From positions 1 to 18,658 of the forward strand of contig CACYDB010000110.1 in the NCBI GenBank assembly GCA_902773035.1: 18,658 nucleotides of DNA, written 5' to 3'. Made by a program: the position numbers and the translations under genes. This document shows, one piece after another, positions 7,867 to 15,145 of this stretch; position 1 is the first letter of the stretch; each line of letters starts with the position of its first letter. The stretch comes from an uncultured Ruminococcus sp. Lineage in GTDB: Bacteria; Bacillota; Clostridia; Oscillospirales; Acutalibacteraceae. Below the pieces are notes generated by a model. The model worked only from the letters and a program-made list of their open reading frames with translations, searched no databases and had not been told where the DNA came from.

Positions 7867-8756
7867 TCGCTCTCCCCCTTACGCCTTCTTCTGCCGCGTT
7901 TAACGAGGAAAATTACCGCCGTCGTGAAGATGAACAGAACTCCGCCTATAACCGCCGCCATTACGGGAACTGTGAGCTTGTAGCCGAAGAAGAAGATTCC
8001 GTCATCAAGGATATTAACGGCTGTAACAGAGGATTTCACGGGCTTATCCTTCGGGTCGGTATAAGGAACGCGCTTACCTCTTACAAGAAGCCTGTGGGTA
8101 TTGATAGTATAAGGCGTGCAGGTAAGCAAGGTCACGTAGTCCTTGCCGCTTTGGATATACATATCCCTGACCTGAGTAGGAAGAACGACTTTGATCTGGT
8201 CAACCTCATATTTCAGAGTACGGTCAAGCACGTGGATATAGAATACGTCGCCCTCCTTCAAGTCGGGAAGATAATCGAAGAAGGTTTCTCCCGGGTAGCC
8301 CGAGTGAGCGGATATAACGCTGTGCGTACTTTTGCCGCCGATTGGAACGGACGTGTTTTCAAGATGTCCCGCGCCTTTAGCGAGAGTCTTTTTTTCCGTA
8401 CCGTGATAGACGGGCAGATAAACGTCGATTTTAGGAATATCGACGTAACAAATCAGACCGTCGGGACGGTGGTTGAGCACCTTTTCGTAATTCCTGCCGA
8501 TTTTTGCGTAAGCCTTCTCGTCAAACGGGTCGGTAAGGATAACGTTATCGGTCAGGCTGAGGTTGTACTTCTCAGCCTTTTTAAAGAGCTCGTCAGTCTC
8601 ACTCTTTGCCATCGACTTACTCTGGGTGATATAATCAGCCGCCGAATTTCGCGCGTCGATATTATTGATAACGGAGCTCACCAGCGGATAGGACAAAAAT
8701 CCTACGCCCACGAGAAAGACAAATATAATAAAAATTACGGGAAGTTTTCTTTTCAT
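7863..8756 (-). CDS. Class C pilus sortase
   Basis: A 297-residue pilin-polymerising sortase acting on the outer face of the membrane. It joins LPxTG-cleaved pilin subunits through a lysine of the next subunit. The layout is canonical for class C: N-terminal helix (about 6-26), lid motif Asp76-Pro77-Phe78 that covers the active site, catalytic domain about 100-230 with His151 (SAHSGYPG), Cys213 (TLLTCTPY) and Arg222 (HRLLVRG), then a C-terminal transmembrane helix (about 259-285) and a basic tail. It follows the backbone pilin gene after a 105-base gap with a strong hairpin, and overlaps the next sortase by 4 bases. Its substrate is most likely the LPKTG pilin immediately upstream. Confidence 0.95.
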   Translation of the reverse strand: MKRKLPVIFIIFVFLVGVGFLSYPLVSSVINNIDARNSAADYITQSKSMAKSETDELFKKAEKYNLSLTDNVILTDPFDEKAYAKIGRNYEKVLNHRPDGLICYVDIPKIDVYLPVYHGTEKKTLAKGAGHLENTSVPIGGKSTHSVISAHSGYPGETFFDYLPDLKEGDVFYIHVLDRTLKYEVDQIKVVLPTQVRDMYIQSGKDYVTLLTCTPYTINTHRLLVRGKRVPYTDPKDKPVKSSVTAVNILDDGIFFFGYKLTVPVMAAVIGGVLFIFTTAVIFLVKRGRRRRKGESE

Positions 8757-8821
8757 AAAGCTTTTCCTTTTTAAGAATTCAAAAATACAAGCCTGTAAAA
8801 ACTTACATTTTTGAGTCCTTA

Positions 8822-8848
8822 AAGGCGGTCGGCTTAGCCGACCGCCTT
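8822..8848 (-). promoter_or_regulatory. Strong intercistronic hairpin between pilin and sortase genes
   Basis: A 12-bp perfect stem (AAGGCGGTCGGC 8822-8833 with 8837-8848) closes a 3-base loop. The minus-strand sequence after it is TAAGGACTC, with no U-run, so it is not a complete intrinsic terminator. It lies 13 bases after the pilin stop codon and 65 bases before the sortase start. It could be a partial terminator, or an mRNA stability / processing site that keeps pilin mRNA in excess over sortase mRNA. Confidence 0.6.
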
Positions 8849-8861
8849 AAATCAGAGATAA

Positions 8862-10250
8862 TTATTTAGAGCTTCTCTTTTTCATTAATACAACGAACAT
8901 AGCGCCCGATGCGATAATGAGTCCGAGACCTGTGAGTGTGATTGCGAGTGTGCCCGCGTCACCTGTCTTGGGAAGCTTAACGGGTGTGTTGTAAGCTGTG
9001 CCTGTGTAGGTGTACTCAGTGCTGTCCTCGCTGAGCTGGATCCAAGAGCTGTTGAGGTTGTAGCCTGCGGGAGCCTCATACTCCTGAGCCCAATATGTGC
9101 CCTGCTTGAGATATACGAGAGTTGAGCCGCCCTCTGTTGTATAGAAAGCGATGTCGCCGTTAGCGTCTGACTTACCGAAGCCGATAACTGTAGTCTTGTC
9201 ACTCTTGTAGAGCTTGAACTTAGCGTCCTTAAGCGGAGTTGTGCCGCCCGCGATATACTTCTTGAGTGAAGGCTTGTAGGTCTGAACCTCAACGTCGTCA
9301 CCGTTTACCTTGGAAACCTGATCGGAGGTGTTCTTGAAATAGAGGTCGTCGTGGTTCTTGTAAACAGTCTTGTTAACAGCGGAAGCTGAAAGCTTTGTTG
9401 TATACTTTACAACAACCTGGTTGTGAGTATAGAATTCGTTATCCGCGAGAGTTGTGTCGCCGATAGCGATAGCAAAGGTGTAGTTTGTATCTGTACCTGC
9501 CGCGTTAGAGTCAGTGAAAGCCGGCTTCTTTGAGTAATTAGTGATAGGTGTGCCGTCCTCGTACTCAACGCTTGTGATCGTTACGTCTGTAGCTGAAAGA
9601 CCTGCGTCCATAACATCGCGGATCTCATACTCGCTGAGCTTGTTTGTAGCTGAACCTGTTCTCTTAGCTGTGAGCTTGAAGGTTACTAAATCATCTGTAA
9701 GATTACCTGTTGTTGTTGAAGTTACCTCTGAGTTTCCTTCGAGGATCTTCTTGTGTACATAAGCCTCGCCCTCAGTTACCTTGCCTGCTGTTTTGATGTC
9801 GATAGTAACATCGCTGTTGTCAATGATAACGATCTGGTTAGCGTATGTATCATTTGTCGGGCTGAGGGAAGTAAACTTAACATAGTAGATACCCTGAGCA
9901 AGACCTGTGAAATCCTTCTCCTGAGAAGCCGCAGCGGAGGTTGTAGTCATTGTGCCTGCTACGGGATAGCCGGGTGCAGCCTGACTCTCGAGAGCTGTGA
10001 AGAGATCGGCAGTGCTTGTTGTAGCCGCGCTTACCTGAGTCTTAACAGCCGCGGGAGCGTTAGCGTCTGTGATTGTGTAGGCGCCTGTTGTAGCGTCAAC
10101 AGTGGCGACCTGATAAACTGTTACTGTGTAGCCGGGATAGCCGAGCTTAACAGTGAGCTTCTGTGTAGCGGCGCTTACCGTAAACGGAAGCATTGAAATT
10201 ACGAAAAGTACAGCAAGTAAAATCGCTGAAATTTTCTTTGTTGTTTTCAT
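8862..10250 (-). CDS. LPKTG backbone pilin (SpaA-type, isopeptide-forming)
   Basis: A 462-residue major pilin, the likely shaft subunit. Signal peptide ends at Ala27 (TVSA). An N-terminal beta domain (about 30-155) is followed by a fimbrial isopeptide-formation D2 domain (about 160-325, with candidate bond lysines Lys167/Lys168 in AYVHKKI), then a SpaA/CnaB domain (about 326-424) with candidate lysine Lys330/Lys331 and catalytic-type Glu390 in WAQEYEAPAGY. It ends with the sorting signal LPKTG (426-430), a hydrophobic helix and a KKRSSK tail. A class C sortase encoded next downstream would cleave between T and G and polymerise it. It starts 26 bases after the tip-protein gene, so it is in the same operon. 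Its AAGGAG ribosome binding site is 11 bases from the ATG, longer than usual. I do not see a clear WxxxVxVYPK pilin motif, so the linking lysine is not assigned. Confidence 0.95.
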   Translation of the reverse strand: MKTTKKISAILLAVLFVISMLPFTVSAATQKLTVKLGYPGYTVTVYQVATVDATTGAYTITDANAPAAVKTQVSAATTSTADLFTALESQAAPGYPVAGTMTTTSAAASQEKDFTGLAQGIYYVKFTSLSPTNDTYANQIVIIDNSDVTIDIKTAGKVTEGEAYVHKKILEGNSEVTSTTTGNLTDDLVTFKLTAKRTGSATNKLSEYEIRDVMDAGLSATDVTITSVEYEDGTPITNYSKKPAFTDSNAAGTDTNYTFAIAIGDTTLADNEFYTHNQVVVKYTTKLSASAVNKTVYKNHDDLYFKNTSDQVSKVNGDDVEVQTYKPSLKKYIAGGTTPLKDAKFKLYKSDKTTVIGFGKSDANGDIAFYTTEGGSTLVYLKQGTYWAQEYEAPAGYNLNSSWIQLSEDSTEYTYTGTAYNTPVKLPKTGDAGTLAITLTGLGLIIASGAMFVVLMKKRSSK

Positions 10251-10276
10251 GATAATTATAACTCCTTTTCTTATTT

Positions 10277-13200
10277 TTAAGCTCTTAAATGAGCAAGTTT
10301 CTTTCTTTTGGGGCGCTTGATCAATTTATAAATCAAAGCGCTTACGCCCGAGAGCGCTATGAAGAACATACCGATTCTGAACGCTGCCGCCATTCCCTCG
10401 CCCGCGGTAGTCGGAGCTCTGAGATGACCGTTTACATAGCTGAAATTCTTTGTAAGATCGGTCGGCGAGTTAAAGCAGAAGTACTTTACAACTCTGTTAA
10501 GACGGTAGTTCGAGCTGCCTGTCGCAGACTCTAAAAGCGCGTAATACTGGTAAGCAGGTGAAGCGGAATCGTATGTGTTATTCTCATATACGGGAAGTCC
10601 GCTGAATGTACGGGTACCGTTTGTATCCGTATCACCGCTGCCCGCCGATACGCCGTTCGCGACAACAGTCTCATAAGGCGAGTTCGCGTCCGCCGTAGCC
10701 TTAGTGACCTTATAGAGAGTAAAGGTAACGTCCTTGAGCTTATCGCCCGCCTGGTTGCTCTTATCAACCGATACCGAGCCTGTCTTTACAACATTGTTAA
10801 AGGTCGGAGGAGTTGAGGCTGAGCCTGTACCGCTGTAGCTGACGGTTGATTCAAACTGACTGCCGTTCTTGGTAACGTTGACTGTCACCGTATATTCGGT
10901 CTGGTCGTAGGTTATCATACCGTCGCCTGACTCCTGCTTTTCCTTTATCGTGTAGGTACGCTCGCCTACAGAGTCGTAATTTATCGCGTCAAAGGAAACC
11001 TCCTTTGTAGTTGAGCTGACAGTTTTACTCTGAATTAAGCTTGTACCGCTGTAAAGCTCAAACGTAAACGAATCGTCGGTAAAGCTGACGTCATTTCCCT
11101 TGTCATCCTTGAGAGACTTTTTAGCCTCGATTACAGCCGAGGCGCTTGCGGGAGCCTTTTCCGTATTGGTAAAGGAAGCTGTCTCGCCGTCCGCGTCCAT
11201 AGTGCCTGTTACGCTCGGCGCTGAGTTGGTATAGCTTGCGGGAACCGTCTCTTCTACCTTATACTTGGCGTTTACGGGGATATCCGTGATCGTAACGGTT
11301 CTGCCGTGCTTGAGGGTTATTGTTGAACCCGTGCCCGAGTTGCCGTCCGAGTCTGTATACGCGAGGTTATAGCTCTGATAACCGTTGCCGTCTCCGAGGT
11401 CAACCTTGACCTGAGCGGTAAAGGTATCGTCCTTAAGCGGTGACGAGGACGTAATAGTATTACCGAGGTAATCCTTTACGGTCTTGGTTATCGAGAGCGG
11501 AGCGGTTTTGATCTTATTTGTGAAGCTGTATTTAAGCTCCGCGTAGTCGCCGATATCCGCTCCTGTGGTCGTATCCCTTAAAACATATTTATTGGTTTTA
11601 AGCAGATCCGAGCCCGTCAGTCCGTTTGAGGTGCCGAGAACAGCGTCGTTATTCACTAAGTCCGTGACAACCCATGAGGTATCATAAGAGAGCTTATCCG
11701 TGGAAGGAATCGCCTCCCTGACATAGACCTGATCTCCGTTTGTAAACTGATTGATAAAATCAGCCGACTGCTTATCCTTCAATCTGAACATACCGTTGGA
11801 GCTGTTTGTGGTATTTTCGCTGATACCCGACGAATCAGACAGAGAATATGTAAGTCCCTTCTGAACATCGTCTCCGCGGTAGCTGTAGAAGTTGAATAAC
11901 TCGTTGTTTACGAGATTCTTAAAGCGCGTAGTGGATTTGATACCGCTGTTAACGCCGTCGATGTTGACTGTTTTGTCAACGATAACGTCGTTTTCGGGCA
12001 GAGTCATCGAGAAGCTCATCTTACAGTTACTCTCAAACAAGCCTCTCTCCATATAGAAGATGGACATTGTGTAGGTCTGGGAGTAGTCGAAGTCAAAGGT
12101 GGTTTCCGTTGTGCCCGATCCGTAAACATCATCGGCTGTCGCCTTACAGACTGCCGCGGTACCGCTTGTAGTTCCTGTTGTCGGAAGGAAGCTGATGTTA
12201 CCTGTAGCTTTCTTATGGTTACCGCCGAGGTCGAGGACAAGCTTTGAGTTACCGTTTCTGTCGGTGATATATACCCAGAGGTCGTCATCTCCCGAATAAC
12301 TGAACTTGACTTCCTTGCCGTCGTCGTCACGTCCGCCGTTCGGTACTCTGAACTTCATATCCATTCTGATACCGAAGCCGTAGTCGATCGCTTCGCTGCC
12401 CGCCGAAGCCTTACCCGCGTCAATAGGCGCGCCTCCGTCCCAGCGTTTAGCCGACATCGGAGTAGAGATACCCGCGTCCGCGGGAGCGCTTCCCCACTGG
12501 TTAGGATATCTTGAGCTGTTAAGCCAGAAAGCGCAGTTGGTGTTGCTCAGATTGTTGACCTCAGCCTTATCGTTCTGGTTGTTGGGATTGCTGAATACAC
12601 AGCCTGTCGCTCCTACGGGAACAGCAATACGATAGTTGCCGTTGCCGACGCTTGTCATACTGTTTCCCGGGAAATTAGCTCCGACAGTTCCGCTGCCATT
12701 GTAGAAGTAGCACTTTGCGCCGCTCCATCCTGTTTCCGAGGGTGAAAGATATACATACTTTGTACCGCCGTCAACATAGTAAGCGCCGTAGCTCAGATCG
12801 CTTGAATCAGTCGTCTGATTTCCGTCGCCGCCCGAGCCTTTGTTGAGAAGGAACTTTGTAGCGCCGTCGGGAATCTTAATTCTGCGGTTTGTGCCGCCCC
12901 CGTAATAAGACTCCATCTTGTAGCCCGGGAACGCCTTGCCTACATAATTACCGTTGTTATCAAAGAAATAACAGTACAGGTCGCTCCAGTTCGTGCTGTC
13001 CTTACTAGCGTAAAGATAACGCGTATTTGTAGCGGTTGTCTTATTATCTCCGTGACTCTTACGGTTGTTGAACGGGAAGATTCCGTAGTACTTGTTAGCG
13101 CCGTACGTCTGACCTGTCTCAACATAAGTGTCGCTCGGATTCATAAAGTACTTGAGTCCGTCCTCAACGCCGTTGGATGTACCCGTAGCGTAGTTGACCG

Positions 13201-14032
13201 CTACAGGCTTAACTACGTCGTTCGGAGCCGAGCTGCCTGTTGACTGCCATGTAAAGTACACGTTATCACGAGCGTTATTTGAATCAAAATCGTAATAGGT
13301 AGTCTTACCGCCCACGCTCTTTGAGGTTCTGAACGGGAACATACTGCTGACAGTCTTTACCTTGCCGCTGAGCGATGACGCGTCGAAGTAAGGCGCGGGA
13401 GTTGACGAAGTAACCATCAGCTTTTTATTATTCGGGCTGAGGCTGCTCCTCATAAGTCCCTGATAGCTCTGATGAAGGTTGGAAAGACCGTTCGAGTTAT
13501 TCGCGGCGTAATTAAAACTCGTAACCTGCGAAGTGATAAACGAGCTAAACATATTACCGCTCGTCATACTCGAAGAATAATCAGCGCCGTTGTGAGTGCT
13601 TCTGTCGTAGGAGCCCGCAGTATTACAGTAGTTACCGAAATACAACGGCTTCGACCAGCTTGAGTTGTTGTCGGCGATACCGCTGATCACACTGTTGAGC
13701 TGCTTGAACGGATACCAGTCGTCAGACGAACCGTTAAAGCCCGTACCCGCCTGATTACCGTTGAGCCAGCCGTTAGTAAGCTCCGCGTCGCTGAGATAGT
13801 CAAAGTAAGTAGCGTTAGTCCAGTAGATGTTACTCGCTGTGTTGCCTATGGTTTCGGCATTATAGCCGGACGCGCCTGTCTTATCCTTAGTATAATTCGC
13901 AGCCTTAACGCTTTGCCTGGGAATCGAAAGCCCCGCAAAAACAGCGCTGATCAATACCGCCGCCAAAACAAGAGAACTGAATCTGACAAAAAAGCCTGAG
14001 CCTTTAGCCGCGTGATTAAGTTTTCTTTTCAT
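10277..14032 (-). CDS. Pilus tip-like adhesin with fibro-slime domain and two starch-binding-like modules
   Basis: A 1251-residue surface protein, the first gene of the pilus operon. Signal peptide ends near Ala45. Residues about 70-680 form a fibro-slime type region: FDYLSDAEL (77-85), GIFPFN (317-322), then DYGFGIRMDMKFRVP (550-564), FSYSGDDDLWVYI (577-589) and LVLDLGGNHKKATG (598-611). Two tandem modules, about 336-410 and 424-495, break this region. Both show T(R/K)Y(L/V)Y, an aromatic W, CYF, FPG..M and a P.GAT strand; the first ends GNQTTD. This is the CBM26 starch-binding pattern. After it come a CnaB-like domain (about 842-958), a Spy0128-like isopeptide domain (about 964-1083) and a SpaA-like domain (about 1086-1200). 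The C terminus has hydrophobic residues 1214-1236 and a basic tail, but APTTAG (1206-1211) stands in place of LPxTG. The role as starch-binding tip adhesin is inferred from domains and operon position. Confidence 0.9.
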   Translation of the reverse strand: MKRKLNHAAKGSGFFVRFSSLVLAAVLISAVFAGLSIPRQSVKAANYTKDKTGASGYNAETIGNTASNIYWTNATYFDYLSDAELTNGWLNGNQAGTGFNGSSDDWYPFKQLNSVISGIADNNSSWSKPLYFGNYCNTAGSYDRSTHNGADYSSSMTSGNMFSSFITSQVTSFNYAANNSNGLSNLHQSYQGLMRSSLSPNNKKLMVTSSTPAPYFDASSLSGKVKTVSSMFPFRTSKSVGGKTTYYDFDSNNARDNVYFTWQSTGSSAPNDVVKPVAVNYATGTSNGVEDGLKYFMNPSDTYVETGQTYGANKYYGIFPFNNRKSHGDNKTTATNTRYLYASKDSTNWSDLYCYFFDNNGNYVGKAFPGYKMESYYGGGTNRRIKIPDGATKFLLNKGSGGDGNQTTDSSDLSYGAYYVDGGTKYVYLSPSETGWSGAKCYFYNGSGTVGANFPGNSMTSVGNGNYRIAVPVGATGCVFSNPNNQNDKAEVNNLSNTNCAFWLNSSRYPNQWGSAPADAGISTPMSAKRWDGGAPIDAGKASAGSEAIDYGFGIRMDMKFRVPNGGRDDDGKEVKFSYSGDDDLWVYITDRNGNSKLVLDLGGNHKKATGNISFLPTTGTTSGTAAVCKATADDVYGSGTTETTFDFDYSQTYTMSIFYMERGLFESNCKMSFSMTLPENDVIVDKTVNIDGVNSGIKSTTRFKNLVNNELFNFYSYRGDDVQKGLTYSLSDSSGISENTTNSSNGMFRLKDKQSADFINQFTNGDQVYVREAIPSTDKLSYDTSWVVTDLVNNDAVLGTSNGLTGSDLLKTNKYVLRDTTTGADIGDYAELKYSFTNKIKTAPLSITKTVKDYLGNTITSSSPLKDDTFTAQVKVDLGDGNGYQSYNLAYTDSDGNSGTGSTITLKHGRTVTITDIPVNAKYKVEETVPASYTNSAPSVTGTMDADGETASFTNTEKAPASASAVIEAKKSLKDDKGNDVSFTDDSFTFELYSGTSLIQSKTVSSTTKEVSFDAINYDSVGERTYTIKEKQESGDGMITYDQTEYTVTVNVTKNGSQFESTVSYSGTGSASTPPTFNNVVKTGSVSVDKSNQAGDKLKDVTFTLYKVTKATADANSPYETVVANGVSAGSGDTDTNGTRTFSGLPVYENNTYDSASPAYQYYALLESATGSSNYRLNRVVKYFCFNSPTDLTKNFSYVNGHLRAPTTAGEGMAAAFRIGMFFIALSGVSALIYKLIKRPKRKKLAHLRA

Positions 14033-14049
14033 TCATTGTTTTCCTTTCC

Positions 14050-14133
14050 GCGAAAGCGTGCACATTTCGCTTATTCTTTTCCAAAAAATCGGATACAGCT
14101 TTGCACGAAGCCGATAATGCGCAACTGGCGCAT
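14050..14133 (-). promoter_or_regulatory. Structured 5' leader of the pilus operon
   Basis: The leader of about 109 bases holds two inverted repeats. The first, next to the transcription start, is ATGCGC/GCGCAT (14117-14122 and 14128-14133, 5-base loop). The second, just before the ribosome binding site, is GCGAAA/TTTCGC (14050-14055 and 14065-14070, 9-base loop). They may be operator or mRNA-structure elements. No known riboswitch class is recognisable. Confidence 0.35.
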
Positions 14134-14147
14134 TTTATTCACATTGA

Positions 14148-14176
14148 ATTATACTACAATAAGACGCAAACGTCAA
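14148..14176 (-). promoter_or_regulatory. Strong sigma-A promoter of the pilus operon
   Basis: On the minus strand TTGACG (-35, 14171-14176) and TATAAT (-10, 14148-14153) are 17 bases apart, 11 of 12 consensus positions. The predicted start near 14141 gives a leader of about 109 bases before the tip-protein ATG. No other good promoter is seen between here and 7114, so the four pilus genes likely share it. Confidence 0.8.
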
Positions 14177-14249
14177 TTAAATTCGCATTTTTGTAAACAT
14201 TTCGTTATTTTTTTAACATTTTAAAACCGCCGAAATCTTTATTTGCAAC

Positions 14250-14280
14250 GCAAAAAAGGGTCAGTCCGAACGACTGACCC
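14250..14280 (-). terminator. Rho-independent terminator of the membrane-protein gene
   Basis: A 9-bp perfect stem (GGGTCAGTC 14258-14266 with GACTGACCC 14272-14280) and 5-base loop are followed on the minus strand by TTTTTTGCG. This is a textbook terminator and separates the membrane-protein gene from the pilus operon. Confidence 0.9.
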
Positions 14281-14304
14281 TGAAATTTTTGAAATTTTAA
14301 AAGC

Positions 14305-14964
14305 TTACGCGAGCAACATTCTCTTTGCTTTTGCGAGGTATGAGAGGAAGAGGATGTAGGAAATAAATGAGAGCACGAGGCTGAGGCAAAGGCAAACGAT
14401 GCTGATGATTCTCAGGAATACGAACGAAGCGAGAATGCCGTATGAGATAGTACCGATGATAGCGAGAACGTAAACGAAGGTGATAGCCTTGAAGATCACG
14501 GCGCCCTTGGCTACCATTTCAGCGTTACCGAGAGCATTGGCAAGGTTCATAATACCCTGAACGATAAGAACTGTTGAAATGAGGTCGCAGAGTCTGTTTA
14601 CGGAGTCGCAAACGCTGTAAATAGTTGTGTTGCTTGACTGGAAGAATGAGCCGACTACGGAAGCGACAACTCCGAGAATAACCATATACAGAGCGTACTT
14701 GAAGAACTTCTCGTCCTTACCCGCCTTTGAAAGACCGACGATCTCAAAGATAGCGGCGAGAAGTAAAACGATGATACCGCCGAATGAGAACGCGCCTGCT
14801 CCGAAAAGTGATCCGAGTCCGACTAAGGCGTTATCAGCCTCTACGCCGACTCCTGCGAAAACCACAAAAATTGCGGCGAAGCCCATAGCGAGAATGCCGA
14901 TGATCTGTAGAATTTCAGCCGCGAAAATCTTTTTTACGCCTGAAAAAGCATTAGGGAATTTCAT
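14305..14964 (-). CDS. Uncharacterised six-helix membrane protein
   Basis: I do not recognise a family for this 219-residue integral membrane protein. Hydrophobic segments lie at about 14-38, 46-77, 87-108, 122-144, 155-177 and 181-208, separated by short loops; there is no signal peptide or catalytic motif. Three cysteines in or near helices (119, 126, 191) and a K/R-rich C terminus (KAKRM) are the only visible marks. A longer frame opens at 15021, but that ATG coincides with the predicted transcription start, while the ATG at 14964 has AAAGGAGA 8 bases upstream, so 14964 is chosen. It has its own promoter and a strong terminator, and stands between the pullulanase and the pilus operon without sharing a transcript with either. 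A role with its neighbours is not shown by the sequence. Confidence 0.8.
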   Translation of the reverse strand: MKFPNAFSGVKKIFAAEILQIIGILAMGFAAIFVVFAGVGVEADNALVGLGSLFGAGAFSFGGIIVLLLAAIFEIVGLSKAGKDEKFFKYALYMVILGVVASVVGSFFQSSNTTIYSVCDSVNRLCDLISTVLIVQGIMNLANALGNAEMVAKGAVIFKAITFVYVLAIIGTISYGILASFVFLRIISIVCLCLSLVLSFISYILFLSYLAKAKRMLLA

Positions 14965-15029
14965 TTTTTCAATCTCCTTTAAAATTATTTTGTGAAACCG
15001 AATCAGAACTATCGGCTTCATACAACTAA

Positions 15030-15058
15030 ATTATACAGTATTGTATATTGGTTTTCAA
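15030..15058 (-). promoter_or_regulatory. Sigma-A promoter of the membrane-protein gene
   Basis: On the minus strand TTGAAA (-35, 15053-15058) and TATAAT (-10, 15030-15035) are 17 bases apart, an 11 of 12 match to consensus. The predicted start is near 15023, with a leader of about 58 bases to the ATG at 14964. Confidence 0.75.
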
Positions 15059-15103
15059 TTAAATTCTTTATAATTTTGAGTTACATTTTTGTAAAATAAA
15101 ACC

Positions 15104-15134
15104 ATGAAAAAGCCGCCTCAAAAGAAGCGGCTTT
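15104..15134 (-). terminator. Rho-independent terminator of the pullulanase gene
   Basis: AAAGCCGC (15109-15116) pairs with GCGGCTTT (15127-15134); after one mismatch two more pairs close an AAAA loop. On the minus strand the stem runs into TTTTTCATGG. It lies 11 bases after the stop codon. Confidence 0.75.
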
Positions 15135-15145
15135 AACTGAGTTAA

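Noticed and set aside
8094..8774. Long plus-strand open frame (226 codons) opposite the class C sortase gene
   Set aside because: It lies wholly antisense to a gene with a complete sortase motif set, has no recognisable domain and no good ribosome binding site; it is a composition shadow.
9753..10196. Plus-strand open frame of 147 codons, cysteine- and serine-rich, opposite the pilin gene
   Set aside because: Cys/Ser richness follows from reading Thr/Ala-rich pilin codons on the other strand; the pilin is unambiguous.
14048..14065. Possible catabolite-responsive element (cre) in the pilus leader around AAAGCG
   Set aside because: The core AAGCG and the ACAT end fit, but several conserved positions of the cre consensus are wrong; too weak to call.
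14965..15021. N-terminal extension of the membrane protein from the ATG at 15021
   Set aside because: The ATG lies at the predicted transcription start and has no ribosome binding site, while the ATG at 14964 has AAAGGAGA at good spacing.
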